Positions 1-8,104 are shown, counted from the first letter of the stretch. The stretch is 9,129 nucleotides of DNA from Bordetella parapertussis (GCA_945869355.1 CAMBPA010000035.1:1-9129), one strand, 5' to 3'. Numbers and translations are program-made. The notes: a model not told the origin generated them from the letters alone.

Positions 1-171
1 TCGGATTTGGGCCTCCCAACATTAGACCGCGAACAAGACCGAATCATGATTTGCGGTAGCCCGGACATGCTGCGTGATCTTAAAACCATGCTTGAAGCGT
101 GCGGATTTAACGAAGGCAATACCTCCAAGCCTGGGGATTTCGTCATTGAGCGTGCGTTTGCAGAACAATAA
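1..171 (+). CDS. fpr: Ferredoxin-NADP+ reductase, C-terminal fragment
   Basis: Partial gene entering from the left edge; 56 codons and a TAA stop are visible. Enzymes of this family are FAD flavoproteins that move electrons between NADP(H) and ferredoxin or flavodoxin in the cytoplasm, often in redox stress or Fe-S supply. The visible part holds the NADP-binding strand and loop DRIMICGSPDML (residues 13-24 of the fragment) and ends in GDFVIERAFAEQ. This closely matches the tail of the Azotobacter/Pseudomonas FprA type (ICGSP, then GDYLIERAFVEK) and differs from E. coli Fpr. The FAD domain lies outside the window. The next gene starts 11 bases after the stop, so the two may be cotranscribed. 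The family call is firm; the electron partner cannot be judged. Confidence 0.88.
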   Translation, partial: SDLGLPTLDREQDRIMICGSPDMLRDLKTMLEACGFNEGNTSKPGDFVIERAFAEQ

Positions 172-182
172 TTAATACACCG

Positions 183-860
183 ATGACCGCCAAGGCTATC
201 TCGAACGCCCTGCCTCAACGCAAAATTGGGGTGCGCGAAAAATCTGCGGAAACAACCCGCGACAGTCTATTAATGGCTGCCATCAAAGTATTTTCCAAGC
301 ACGGCTTTGACGGCGGCAGCATCGACCAGATCTCTCGGGCGGCGAACTCGCACGACCGGATGATTTATTACTACTTTGGTAATAAAGAAAGTTTGTTTGT
401 CGCAGCACTTGAAGAAATTTATCGCCGCTTCAACGTCGCTGAGGCGGCACTCAAGCTCGATCTTGATCAACCAAAGCTTGCCCTTGAGCAAGTGGTGCGA
501 TTTGTCCTGCATTATTACAAGAAGCACCCGGAGTTTGTCACGCTGTTAAACAGTGAAAACTTACACCGTGGCAAGCATATCGCGCGCTCAAGTAAGGCGC
601 AGACGTTTTCTTCCCCTGCAATCAGTGTGGTGGATGATGTGCTGCGCCGAGGTGTCGCGCAAGGGAGCTTTCGTTCAACCATCGCGTCCCGTGATCTGTA
701 CATGATGATTGTCGCCTTGGGCTACTTCTATCAATCGAACCGGTTCACGCTCTCGGCTTTTCTAGGTGAAAATCTTGAAACACCCGAAATCTTTGAACAA
801 TGGGAAACCTTTGTGATTGAAGCGGTGCTGCGTACGGTATTGACTCCCGCCTCGCTGTAA
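183..860 (+). CDS. TetR/AcrR-family transcriptional regulator
   Basis: A 225-residue protein with the usual TetR layout. The N-terminal DNA-binding domain spans about residues 24-82: helix 1 TRDSLLMAAIKVFSKHGF, then SIDQISRAAN as the first part of the helix-turn-helix, and MIYYYFGNKESLF, the hallmark YYYF-NK-SLF recognition and linker stretch. The ligand and dimer domain follows (about 90-225). Its NSENLHRGKHI segment (123-133) resembles a C-terminal domain common in proteobacterial TetR proteins (my recollection is the TetR_C_29 type; not checked). Members bind palindromic operators as dimers and are usually released by a small ligand. The ligand and target are unknown. The first ~20 residues are a basic tail. 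The ATG at 183 has no clear Shine-Dalgarno and lies 11 bases after the fpr stop, suggesting coupled translation. No better in-frame start is seen. Confidence 0.9.
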   Translation: MTAKAISNALPQRKIGVREKSAETTRDSLLMAAIKVFSKHGFDGGSIDQISRAANSHDRMIYYYFGNKESLFVAALEEIYRRFNVAEAALKLDLDQPKLALEQVVRFVLHYYKKHPEFVTLLNSENLHRGKHIARSSKAQTFSSPAISVVDDVLRRGVAQGSFRSTIASRDLYMMIVALGYFYQSNRFTLSAFLGENLETPEIFEQWETFVIEAVLRTVLTPASL

Positions 861-889
861 ACTGCCTGCTTTATTTAAAGAGCATAGGC

Positions 890-1537
890 ATGACAGAAAT
901 CTGGCTAGTACGACACGGAGAAACTCCTTGGAACGCAGAGCGGCGCGTGCAAGGCTGGGAAGACATTGACCTAAACGAGACGGGAATGGAACAAGCCCGC
1001 GCGCTCGGACGCCACATCAAGAGGCTAACGCAAGCGGGGCGGCAGCTCGATGCCGTCTACACAAGCGACCTCAAACGGGCACACGCCACTGCGCAAACTG
1101 TAGCGCGCGAAGTCGGCCTCCCCGTAAATATCCACAAAGGAGTCAGAGAACGTCATTTTGGCGTACTGCAGGGACTGGTGTACGACGAGATGGATGCACA
1201 TGCTCCCGAAGCTGCAGCAATTTGGCGTGCGCGCGATCCGAATGCCGAACTCCCGGGTGGCGAGTCACTGGGTTTCTTTTATGCCCGCGTAGTTGAAGCA
1301 ATCAATGAAATCGCCGCGCGTCACGTCGGCCAATGCGTGATGGTGGTCAGCCATGGGGGTGCCATGGATATTATTTGGCGACATGCGAATCAGGTTAGCC
1401 TGCAAGCACCGCGGCAAGCGCCTCTGTTGAATGCGAGCCTGAACCGATTAAACGTATCACCCCAGGGATGGAGCGTCATTCGCTGGGGCGATGTCGACCA
1501 TTTGGCAAACGGCACGCAAAACGATGTCACACCCTAG
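890..1537 (+). CDS. Histidine phosphatase family protein (phosphoglycerate mutase-like)
   Basis: A 215-residue cytoplasmic enzyme of the histidine phosphatase superfamily. The catalytic RHGET motif is at residues 8-12, with His9 as the expected phospho-acceptor. QGWEDIDLNETG (21-32) and YTSDLKRAHATAQ (57-69, Arg63) complete the phosphate pocket. Glu87 in VRERHFG is the likely acid, and the second histidine is His155 in SHGG. The pattern matches GpmB/CobC/PhoE-like members. Length and sequence cannot separate a cofactor-independent-looking 'mutase' from a broad phosphatase, and most close relatives act as phosphatases. A fitting ribosome site, AAAGAG at 877-882, lies 7 bases before the ATG. 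The gene follows the TetR gene by 29 bases in the same direction, so it may share its transcript. The substrate is unknown. Confidence 0.9.
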   Translation: MTEIWLVRHGETPWNAERRVQGWEDIDLNETGMEQARALGRHIKRLTQAGRQLDAVYTSDLKRAHATAQTVAREVGLPVNIHKGVRERHFGVLQGLVYDEMDAHAPEAAAIWRARDPNAELPGGESLGFFYARVVEAINEIAARHVGQCVMVVSHGGAMDIIWRHANQVSLQAPRQAPLLNASLNRLNVSPQGWSVIRWGDVDHLANGTQNDVTP

Positions 1538-1566
1538 GCCAAGCTCGGTACTGCCTCTTACTTGGC
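1538..1566. terminator. Possible weak bidirectional terminator
   Basis: The 38-base gap between two converging genes holds an inverted repeat: GCCAAG at 1538-1543 pairs with CTTGGC at 1561-1566 around a 17-base loop. The position fits a shared terminator for the phosphatase and the dehydrogenase operon. The stem is only 6 pairs and no T-tract follows on either strand, so this is suggestive only. Confidence 0.25.
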
Positions 1567-1575
1567 GTGAACGGC

Positions 1576-2355
1576 TTACTTGTCTGCGTCTATCGGCACA
1601 GGCGAACGTCGTGGTTTGCGAGGCGCGTTCACCGCTAAGCGGTCGTACAACCAATTAGGTAACAGGCGCATCAGTTTGCCTACCACGCCCATTTGCCAGG
1701 GAATCACAATGTACGAGCGGGCAGATGCGATCGCCTTGACTGCGCGCACTGCGAAGGCATCGGCATCCATCAAGAACGGCATGGCATAAGGATTATGTGC
1801 AGTCATCTCTGTCCTGATGTAGCCCGGTGCAATTGTCACCACACGCACGCCATGCGGCTTGAGCTCAAGCCTGAGGCTCTCGCAGTAGGTCGCGACGGCC
1901 GCTTTAGAGGCACTGTATGCCCCCGCACCAGGCAAGCCTCGCACGCCGGCCACGCTGGCAATCCCAACCAACGTCCCCGTTCGCTTCGCTTTCATGTCAG
2001 ACACAAAAGGCTCAAAGCTGGAAACGGTGGCACTCACGTTGGTTTGCATGATGGCGCTGAAAACAGAAAAATCATCCTCGCATTCAGTCAGTGTTCCAGC
2101 ACTAATACCTGCGCAAGCTATGACGGTGTCGACAAAGCCAACACGTCTCTGGAAGTCACGTGCGGCGGCGTGCAAGGCCTCTCGATCACACACATCGACA
2201 ACATACATCTGATGCTGCCCTGGTAGCGACTCCATCAAACTTTGCAGACGATCCCCACGTCGCGCCAACAAGCCAAGGGTCTGCCCCTGCGTGGCGTAAT
2301 GACGTGCAAGCGCAGCACCTAATCCACTGCTTGCGCCCGTAATGAAGACTGGCAT
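1576..2355 (-). CDS. Short-chain dehydrogenase/reductase (SDR)
   Basis: A 259-residue classical-type SDR, a cytoplasmic NAD(P)(H)-dependent oxidoreductase acting on an alcohol or carbonyl. The cofactor loop TGASSGLG is at residues 6-13. The usual NNAG motif reads ACAG (80-83). The catalytic set is complete: Asn106, Ser134 in GIASVAG, Tyr147 and Lys151 in YSASK. PGYIRTEM (177-184) is the usual post-catalytic loop. Arg32-Arg33 after the second strand hint at NADP(H) preference (inference). The C-terminal part, VIPWQMGVVGKLMRLLPNWLYDRL, is hydrophobic and amphipathic, followed by a basic tail; it might touch a membrane. The ATG leaves only five residues before the TGxxxGxG motif, which is normal. 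It begins 3 bases after the CoA-transferase stop with no strong Shine-Dalgarno, so coupled translation at the end of the carAB-led operon is likely. The substrate is unknown. Confidence 0.92.
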   Translation of the reverse strand: MPVFITGASSGLGAALARHYATQGQTLGLLARRGDRLQSLMESLPGQHQMYVVDVCDREALHAAARDFQRRVGFVDTVIACAGISAGTLTECEDDFSVFSAIMQTNVSATVSSFEPFVSDMKAKRTGTLVGIASVAGVRGLPGAGAYSASKAAVATYCESLRLELKPHGVRVVTIAPGYIRTEMTAHNPYAMPFLMDADAFAVRAVKAIASARSYIVIPWQMGVVGKLMRLLPNWLYDRLAVNAPRKPRRSPVPIDADK

Positions 2356-2358
2356 ACG

Positions 2359-3558
2359 TTAGGCTTTGTTGGCGAGCGCGCCGGCCTGTTTGACCACACC
2401 CGTTGAAATCAGTTGATCAATCTCGGCTTGCTTGAGTCCGTACGCTTTGAGCACTTCGATCGAATGCTCACCGATACGCGGGGAACTTTGTGCCTTGCGA
2501 TGATAGGGGTGCGACGGTAGACCCATATAGGGTAGCGACCCAACGCCCTCTTGCTCTAGTTCTTGAAACATTTTTAGATGCAAGGCTTGAGGATGATTCA
2601 TGACGCCGTTGTAGTCGCGCACCGCCGCGTGCAACACATCGTGTTTCTGAAACACGGTGGTCCAGTGGGCCGTGGGTTGAGTCTTTAACTGCTGATTCAT
2701 ATCGGCGTGCAACTGCGCACGGTGATCGAACCGTATGGCATTGTCTAGGTAGCGCGGATCAGTGATCCACTCTGGCCGATTCATTGCATGACAAATACGA
2801 TGAAAATGATCAGTATTGACCGTGACAACAGAGATTTGTCCATCTGACGTATCAAAAACACCATTCGGTGCGCTCACGGCACCAAAAGGTCTTTTACCAG
2901 CCATCGCCTGTTCAAGAAAACACATTCCTTGAAACGAGGCACAGGCCTCAAACAGACTGACTTGTACGTGTGTACCGCGCTTGCGTGCCAACCGCTGATA
3001 CAGCGCAGTCGCTGCCCCTTGCGAGGCATACAAGCCCGTCATCACATCCGCAGCAAGCAAGCCCACGCGCCGTGGCACACCGGACTCATCTTGGTTGGAG
3101 AACATCAGCCCGCTGTCGGCTTGCATCACCGAATCTGTCGCGGGCGCATCCGCGTAAGGACCATCCGGCCCGTATCCGCTAATCGAAACATAAACGAGAT
3201 CGGGTTTCTCAAGAGACAGTTCGTTGTAGCCGACACCCAAGCGCTCGGCCACCCCTGGGCGAAAATTCTGCACCACGACATCGGCCTGCGCCGCTAAGCC
3301 TCGTAGAATCTTTTTCCCTGCATCCGTACGAGCATCTAGCGCCAACGCCTGCTTACCTGCGTTGTATTGGATCGCCAAAGCGTTGTGATCACCCTTCATG
3401 ACACCCACAAAGCGGATCCAGTCCCCTGCCGGAGGTTCAACCTTTAAAACATGGGCGCCCTGCTGCCACAAGACATGTGCACAATACGGTCCGGCAATTC
3501 CTTGTGAAATGTCCAAGACCCGAAGGCCGGCATAAGGAAGGTCGGTATCGGCAATCAT
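2359..3558 (-). CDS. CaiB/BaiF (class III) CoA-transferase
   Basis: A 399-residue protein with full family length. Class III transferases move CoA from an acyl-CoA to an organic acid through an aspartyl intermediate and work as interlocked dimers. Landmarks: [20 protein letters not shown] (11-30), [13 protein letters not shown] (34-46), the nucleotide-region strand [16 protein letters not shown] (93-108), [11 protein letters not shown] (125-135), and [16 protein letters not shown], where Asp171 matches the catalytic Asp169 of formyl-CoA transferase. [13 protein letters not shown] is the glycine-containing part of the second domain. Start: the ATG overlaps the carB stop as ATGA (3555-3558), with no Shine-Dalgarno of its own, so translation probably reinitiates from carB. 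The dehydrogenase follows after 3 bases. Many genomes carry dozens of paralogues with different acids as substrates; naming this one as formyl-, carnitine- or succinyl-CoA-specific is not supportable. Confidence 0.93.
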   Translation of the reverse strand: MIADTDLPYAGLRVLDISQGIAGPYCAHVLWQQGAHVLKVEPPAGDWIRFVGVMKGDHNALAIQYNAGKQALALDARTDAGKKILRGLAAQADVVVQNFRPGVAERLGVGYNELSLEKPDLVYVSISGYGPDGPYADAPATDSVMQADSGLMFSNQDESGVPRRVGLLAADVMTGLYASQGAATALYQRLARKRGTHVQVSLFEACASFQGMCFLEQAMAGKRPFGAVSAPNGVFDTSDGQISVVTVNTDHFHRICHAMNRPEWITDPRYLDNAIRFDHRAQLHADMNQQLKTQPTAHWTTVFQKHDVLHAAVRDYNGVMNHPQALHLKMFQELEQEGVGSLPYMGLPSHPYHRKAQSSPRIGEHSIEVLKAYGLKQAEIDQLISTGVVKQAGALANKA

Positions 3559-6500
3559 AGCGAGCGGTGTAAGTCTTGTAACGAATAAACCTGAATACCA
3601 AGCCCTTCACGTAAATATTGCATTCCTTCGACTGCCGCCCAAGCACCGGCAATAGTGGTGTAGTAGGTCACGCGCGCTGCAAGCGCTTGCGTACGAATGG
3701 CGCGCGAATCTGTAATCGCGTTACGGCGTTCTTCTACCGTATTGATCACGAGGGAAATCTCGCCATTCTTGAGCATATCAACGATATGTGGACGCCCTTC
3801 AGCGACTTTATTCACGACAGCGACTGGAATACCCGCCTCCTTAATTGCAGCGGCAGTGCCGCGCGTCGCGACAATCTTGAAGCCTAGCGTGTGTAAGCCA
3901 CGCGCGACCTCAACCGCCTTGGGCTTGTCTTGATTCTTCACACTTAGAAAGACCGTTCCTGACGTGGGTAAGTTGACGCTTGCCGCCATTTGCGACTTCA
4001 CAAATGCCTCACCAAACGTGACACCGACGCCCATGACCTCACCCGTGGACTTCATCTCCGGGCCAAGAATGGTATCGACACCTGGAAACTTCACAAAGGG
4101 AAATACAGCTTCTTTGACTGAGAAGTAATGTGGCACAACTTCCTGCGTCACGCCCTGCTCAGCTAGCGTCTGCCCTACCATCACGCGCGCAGCGATCTTG
4201 GCAAGCTGTAAGCCTGTGGCTTTAGAGACAAAGGGGACTGTGCGCGAGGCACGTGGATTGACTTCGAGCACATAGACATCGCCTTTCTGCACCGCAAACT
4301 GAACGTTCATCAAACCGGAAACATTCAGCGCCCGCGCCATCAAGGCCGTCTGACGCTTGATCTCTGCCGTCATTTCAGCAGACAAGGAGAACGGTGGTAA
4401 CGAACACGCAGAGTCACCTGAGTGAACCCCAGCCTGCTCGATATGCTCCATCACGCCGCCGATGAACACCTGCTGTCCATCGCACAAGCAATCCACATCG
4501 ATTTCAATAGCGTTGTTCAAGAAGCGATCTAGCAGCACCGGTGAATCGTTACTCACTTTAACCGCCTCGCGCATGTAACGTTCGAGGTCGATCTGCTCGT
4601 GGACAATTTCCATGGCACGTCCGCCAAGCACATAGCTTGGGCGCACCACCAGTGGATAGCCGATCTCTTGTGCGTGCGCCAGCGCCTCACTCTCTGTGCG
4701 AGCGGTGCGATTAGGTGGCTGGCGCAAATTAAGCTTGTTAAGGAGCTTTTGGAAACGCTCACGGTCTTCGGCAACGTCAATCGACTCAGGGCTCGTGCCG
4801 ATGATCGGCGCACCATTGGCCTCAAGCGCACGCGCCAACTTTAAGGGAGTCTGCCCGCCGTACTGCACGATGATGCCGATCGGCTTCTCTTTGTGAACGA
4901 TCTCTAAAACATCCTCAAGCGTGAGGGGTTCGAAGTACAAACGATCAGAGGTGTCGTAGTCGGTCGATACAGTTTCTGGGTTGCAGTTAACCATGATGGT
5001 TTCGTAACCATCTTCGCGGAGAGCTAAGGCTGCGTGCACGCAGCAATAATCAAATTCAATACCTTGACCAATGCGGTTGGGGCCACCACCTAGCACCATG
5101 ATCTTTTTACGATCAGTCGGTGCAGCCTCACACTCTTGCTCGTAGGTTGAATACAGGTACGCAGTGTTCGTTGCAAATTCAGCTGCACACGTATCCACAC
5201 GCTTATACACAGGGCGCACATTGAACTGATGACGCAATTTACGCACTTCGGCCTCAACCGTATCAAGCAAAAATGCTAGACGGCGGTCGGAGAAGCCTCG
5301 GCGCTTGAGCTGCAATAACGTCTCTGCATCGACATCGGCGAGTGTACGCTGCTCAAGGGCTAATTCAATATCGACAATTTCTTTGATTTGCGCCAAGAAC
5401 CAGGGATCAATATGGGTAAGTTGATGCACTTCCTCAAGAGAAAATCCTTGTGCAAACGCATCCCCCACATACCAAATACGCTCAGGTCCTGGTTCGCCGA
5501 GTTCGATCTGAATTTTTTCACGATCGGTCGTTTTTTGGTTTAAGCCATCGACACCGACTTCCAAGCCTCGTAACGCCTTTTGAAAGGACTCTTGAAACGT
5601 CCGTCCAATTGCCATCACCTCACCCACCGATTTCATCTGGGTTGTGAGGCGCGCATCGGCTGTTGGGAATTTCTCAAACGCGAAGCGTGGAACCTTGGTG
5701 ACAACATAATCAATCGTGGGCTCAAAGGAGGCCGGCGTTGCACCACCGGTAATTTCGTTCTTGAGCTCATCCAGCGTGTAGCCAACGGCCAAGCGCGCGG
5801 CGACCTTTGCGATCGGAAAGCCCGTTGCCTTAGACGCTAGCGCGGAAGAACGCGACACGCGCGGGTTCATCTCAATAACAATCATCCGGCCGTTATGCGG
5901 ATTAATCGCAAACTGTACGTTTGAGCCACCGGTGTCCACACCAATTTCTCGCAAGACTGCGATCGATGCGTTTCGCATGATCTGATACTCTTTATCAGTC
6001 AGCGTCTGCGCAGGCGCGACGGTAATTGAGTCACCGGTATGCACACCCATCGGATCGAGGTTTTCAATCGAACAAACAATAATGCAGTTGTCCGCACTGT
6101 CGCGCACAACTTCCATTTCAAACTCTTTCCAACCAAGTAGCGACTCTTCAATCAAGAGCTCGCTAGTCGGCGATGCCTCAAGACCTCGGCGGCAAATCGT
6201 CTCAAACTCTTCGGCGTTGTAGGCAATACCTCCACCACTTCCACCCAGCGTGAAGCTTGGACGAATCACCGCTGGAAATCCCGACGTACCGATTTCAATG
6301 GCGATTTGCTTCTGCACTTCCCATGCTTCTTCCAGACTATGCGCAACACCAGACTTCGCAGACTCCAGACCAATCGCCGTCATCGCCACTTTAAACTTCT
6401 GACGATCCTCAGCCTTTTCGATCGCATGAGCATTTGCACCGATGAGTTCGACGCCAAACTTTTTGAGCACGCCATGCTTGTCCAAATCAAGGGCGCAGTT

Positions 6501-6788
6501 CAGGGCAGTCTGACCACCCATCGTTGGCAACACCGCATCAGGACGCTCTTTCTCAATGATTTTTTCTACAACTTGCCAGGTGATGGGCTCGATGTATGTG
6601 ACATCGGCGGTTTCAGGGTCCGTCATGATCGTGGCAGGATTACTGTTCACGAGAATCGTGCGATACCCTTCTGCTTTCAGGGCTTTGCATGCCTGAGCCC
6701 CTGAGTAATCGAACTCGCAAGCCTGCCCGATGACGATCGGACCCGCGCCAATGATGAGAATACTTTTTAGGTCGGTTCGTTTAGGCAT
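3555..6788 (-). CDS. carB: Carbamoyl-phosphate synthase large subunit
   Basis: A full-length 1077-residue CarB (E. coli: 1073). With CarA it makes carbamoyl phosphate from glutamine-derived ammonia, bicarbonate and two ATP, feeding arginine and pyrimidine synthesis. The two homologous ATP-grasp halves are clear: carboxyphosphate domain (about 1-400) with LGGSGGG (181-187), VHTGDS (249-254) and [10 protein letters not shown] (306-315); oligomerisation region (about 400-555); carbamoyl-phosphate domain (about 560-935) with [26 protein letters not shown] (788-793) and EVNPRASRT (842-850). The MGS-like allosteric domain (about 943-1077) keeps Thr975 and Thr978, Lys994, Asn1016/Thr1017 and Thr-Thr 1044-1045, matching residues that bind UMP, IMP and ornithine in E. 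coli, so normal allosteric control is expected. No frameshift is seen. The ATG lies 9 bases after the carA stop; its AAAGAG site overlaps that stop codon. Confidence 0.98.
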   Translation of the reverse strand: MPKRTDLKSILIIGAGPIVIGQACEFDYSGAQACKALKAEGYRTILVNSNPATIMTDPETADVTYIEPITWQVVEKIIEKERPDAVLPTMGGQTALNCALDLDKHGVLKKFGVELIGANAHAIEKAEDRQKFKVAMTAIGLESAKSGVAHSLEEAWEVQKQIAIEIGTSGFPAVIRPSFTLGGSGGGIAYNAEEFETICRRGLEASPTSELLIEESLLGWKEFEMEVVRDSADNCIIVCSIENLDPMGVHTGDSITVAPAQTLTDKEYQIMRNASIAVLREIGVDTGGSNVQFAINPHNGRMIVIEMNPRVSRSSALASKATGFPIAKVAARLAVGYTLDELKNEITGGATPASFEPTIDYVVTKVPRFAFEKFPTADARLTTQMKSVGEVMAIGRTFQESFQKALRGLEVGVDGLNQKTTDREKIQIELGEPGPERIWYVGDAFAQGFSLEEVHQLTHIDPWFLAQIKEIVDIELALEQRTLADVDAETLLQLKRRGFSDRRLAFLLDTVEAEVRKLRHQFNVRPVYKRVDTCAAEFATNTAYLYSTYEQECEAAPTDRKKIMVLGGGPNRIGQGIEFDYCCVHAALALREDGYETIMVNCNPETVSTDYDTSDRLYFEPLTLEDVLEIVHKEKPIGIIVQYGGQTPLKLARALEANGAPIIGTSPESIDVAEDRERFQKLLNKLNLRQPPNRTARTESEALAHAQEIGYPLVVRPSYVLGGRAMEIVHEQIDLERYMREAVKVSNDSPVLLDRFLNNAIEIDVDCLCDGQQVFIGGVMEHIEQAGVHSGDSACSLPPFSLSAEMTAEIKRQTALMARALNVSGLMNVQFAVQKGDVYVLEVNPRASRTVPFVSKATGLQLAKIAARVMVGQTLAEQGVTQEVVPHYFSVKEAVFPFVKFPGVDTILGPEMKSTGEVMGVGVTFGEAFVKSQMAASVNLPTSGTVFLSVKNQDKPKAVEVARGLHTLGFKIVATRGTAAAIKEAGIPVAVVNKVAEGRPHIVDMLKNGEISLVINTVEERRNAITDSRAIRTQALAARVTYYTTIAGAWAAVEGMQYLREGLGIQVYSLQDLHRSL

Positions 6789-6793
6789 GGTGA

Positions 6794-6799
6794 CTCTTT
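6794..6799 (-). promoter_or_regulatory. carB ribosome binding site overlapping the carA stop
   Basis: On the minus strand AAAGAG runs from 6799 to 6794, five bases before the carB ATG. It overlaps the TAA stop of carA (6800-6798). This overlap supports coupled translation of the two subunits in matched amounts. Confidence 0.6.
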
Positions 6800-8072
6800 A
6801 TTTTTTACTAGCCATCAGGCTCATGAATTTGTCGAACAGAACAACGATGTCGTGCGGACCAGGGCTTGCTTCGGGGTGACCTTGGAAACAAAAGGCTGGT
6901 CGGTCGGTCAATTCAAAGCCCTGCAGCGTCCCATCAAACAGAGAGACATGCGTGACGCGCGCATTGTTGGGAAGCGTCTTGGCATCGACTGCAAAACCGT
7001 GATTTTGTGCGGTGATGAACACACGCCCTGTCGCGACGTCCTGTACGGGATGATTGGAGCCGTGGTGACCTGTTTTCATCTTGACCGTTTTTGCACCGAG
7101 CGCTAAGCCCATGATCTGGTGGCCGAGACAAATGCCGAATAAAGGCAGCTTGCGCTCGAGGAATACTTTGGCCGCAGCGATAGCGTAGTCGCAGGGATCA
7201 GGATCTCCGGGACCATTCGACAAAAACACACCGTCGGGATTGAGTTTCATGACATCATCGGCCGTGCTTTGAGCTGGCACCACCGTAATACGGCAGCCAC
7301 GCTCAGCCAACAATCGCAGAATGTTTGACTTCACACCAAAATCGTAGGCAACAACGTGCGGGGTTTTGGTGTCAGTCTTGCCATAGCCCTGCCCCAGCGC
7401 CCAAGTGCTTTCAGTCCACGTTGACGAGCCTGTCGAGGAGACAACTTTTGCCAGATCTTGCCCAGACATGCCTGGAAACTTCGCGGCAAGTTCAAGCGCG
7501 CGTTTGGCATCATCGCCCACCAAAATGCATCCACCCTGCGCACCGCCTTCGCGCAGGATCCGTGTGAGCTTGCGGGTATCAATCTCTGCAATCGCGACAG
7601 TTCCTTGCGACTTCAAGTAGTCGGGTAGAGATTGCGTCGACCTAAAATTAGAAAGTAATTGAGGGCAGTTGCGCACAATGAGCCCAGCCGCATGCACTTT
7701 GCTTGACTCAACGTCTTCGAGATTGATCCCGGTATTGCCAATGTGTGGGTAAGTGAGCGTGACGATCTGACCGCTGTAGCTCGGATCAGTAAGAATTTCT
7801 TGGTAACCCGTCATTGCGGTGTTAAAAACCACCTCGGCAACGGTATGCCCTTCAGCCCCGATCGATACACCGTGGAAGACGGTTCCGTCAGCAAGGGCTA
7901 AAATTGCCGGTGGCCGCGCGCTAGAAGCGCTGTCTTTAGAAGCGCTGCCCTTAGAAGCGCTGGCCTCAGAAGCGCTGGCCTCAGAAGCGCTGCCCTTAGA
8001 AGCGCTGGCCTTAGCATTCTTTAGCTCTATTTCTTGGAATATATTAGGCAGCACAATCAACCCCGGCGTCAA
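6798..8072 (-). CDS. carA: Carbamoyl-phosphate synthase small (glutaminase) subunit, unusual N-terminus
   Basis: The glutamine amidotransferase subunit that releases ammonia for CarB. Residues are numbered from the TTG at 8072. The family core begins around [15 protein letters not shown] (54-68) and runs to 424. It includes [20 protein letters not shown] (80-99), SNGPGDP (285-291) and the class I triad: Cys315 in GICLGHQ, His399 and Glu401 in GHPE. The core of about 370 residues fits E. coli CarA (382). The oddity is an upstream open stretch of about 51 residues. It holds [20 protein letters not shown] and then six pentapeptides of form [K/E][A/G/D]SAS (21-50). No ATG, GTG or TTG lies between the repeats and the core, so translation must start upstream of the repeats if the frame is right. 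Options are TTG 8072, TTG 8060 or GTG 8054; the GTG has GGGG six bases before it and is my preferred choice. Function is certain; the start is not. Confidence 0.93.
   Translation of the reverse strand: MTPGLIVLPNIFQEIELKNAKASASKGSASEASASEASASKGSASKDSASSARPPAILALADGTVFHGVSIGAEGHTVAEVVFNTAMTGYQEILTDPSYSGQIVTLTYPHIGNTGINLEDVESSKVHAAGLIVRNCPQLLSNFRSTQSLPDYLKSQGTVAIAEIDTRKLTRILREGGAQGGCILVGDDAKRALELAAKFPGMSGQDLAKVVSSTGSSTWTESTWALGQGYGKTDTKTPHVVAYDFGVKSNILRLLAERGCRITVVPAQSTADDVMKLNPDGVFLSNGPGDPDPCDYAIAAAKVFLERKLPLFGICLGHQIMGLALGAKTVKMKTGHHGSNHPVQDVATGRVFITAQNHGFAVDAKTLPNNARVTHVSLFDGTLQGFELTDRPAFCFQGHPEASPGPHDIVVLFDKFMSLMASKK
7923..8012 (-). repeat. Six tandem 15-base repeats inside the 5' end of carA
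   Basis: Six head-to-tail 15-base units begin at 7923, 7938, 7953, 7968, 7983 and 7998. The plus-strand form is AGAAGCGCT followed by G, then a variable CYYTY-like tail. All six share the nine-base AGAAGCGCT exactly and differ only in the last five bases. In the carA direction the unit reads (A/G)A(A/G)-GNC-AGC-GCT-TCT, giving [K/E][A/G/D]SAS. The order of first residues is K, K, E, E, K, K. Units three and four are identical, and units two and five are identical, as expected from recent unit duplication. The period is a multiple of three, so copy-number change would keep the frame. Each unit holds the self-complementary AGCGCT. Confidence 0.95.
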
Positions 8073-8104
8073 AATCAGTAAGCAAACCTTGGAAGTATAA
8101 CCCG
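8018..8104. promoter_or_regulatory. Divergent carA/tal control region with a symmetric -10-like core
   Basis: The AT-rich TATATTA at 8040-8046 reads as a -10 on both strands: TATATT on plus (8040-8045, 5 of 6 to consensus) and TAATAT on minus (8046-8041). On minus, TTGACG (8072-8067) could be a -35, but the spacer of 20 is long. On plus no good -35 is found. These elements would suit tal, and also carA if translation began at the ATG at 8017. If carA begins at 8054-8072 as the open frame suggests, this region is partly coding. Assignment is by eye only. Confidence 0.3.
8091..8095 (+). promoter_or_regulatory. tal ribosome binding site
   Basis: GGAAG lies 9 bases before the ATG at 8105 and supports that start for transaldolase. 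Confidence 0.6.

Noticed and set aside
869..880. Inverted repeat CTTTA-TT-TAAAG as a TetR operator
   Set aside because: The arms are only 5 bases of simple AT-rich sequence, located between tetR and the phosphatase and overlapping the phosphatase ribosome site. Chance occurrence is likely.
1693..2226. A 177-codon plus-strand open frame opposite the dehydrogenase
   Set aside because: The opposite strand encodes an intact SDR with all motifs, while this frame is rich in Cys, His and Arg without family resemblance.
3597..6704. Several plus-strand open frames of 65-132 codons opposite carB
   Set aside because: All lie opposite a complete, strongly conserved CarB; they lack recognisable domains and ribosome sites and are best read as codon-bias shadows.
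7923..8012. The tandem units as a CRISPR array
   Set aside because: Units are 15 bases, directly adjacent and without spacers, and there is no cas gene; this is a minisatellite-like coding repeat.
8041..8072. TTGACG with TAATAT as the carA promoter
   Set aside because: The spacer is 20 bases, and transcription would start near 8034, after every in-frame GTG/TTG start, so it cannot serve the CarA frame as sequenced. It is kept only under the frameshift model.
7819..8100. A 93-codon plus-strand open frame with LEALP-like pentapeptide repeats, antisense to carA
   Set aside because: Its repeats are the mirror of the carA tract and the rest is antisense to conserved CarA codons. The open frame follows from the 15-base period; no coding evidence of its own was seen.
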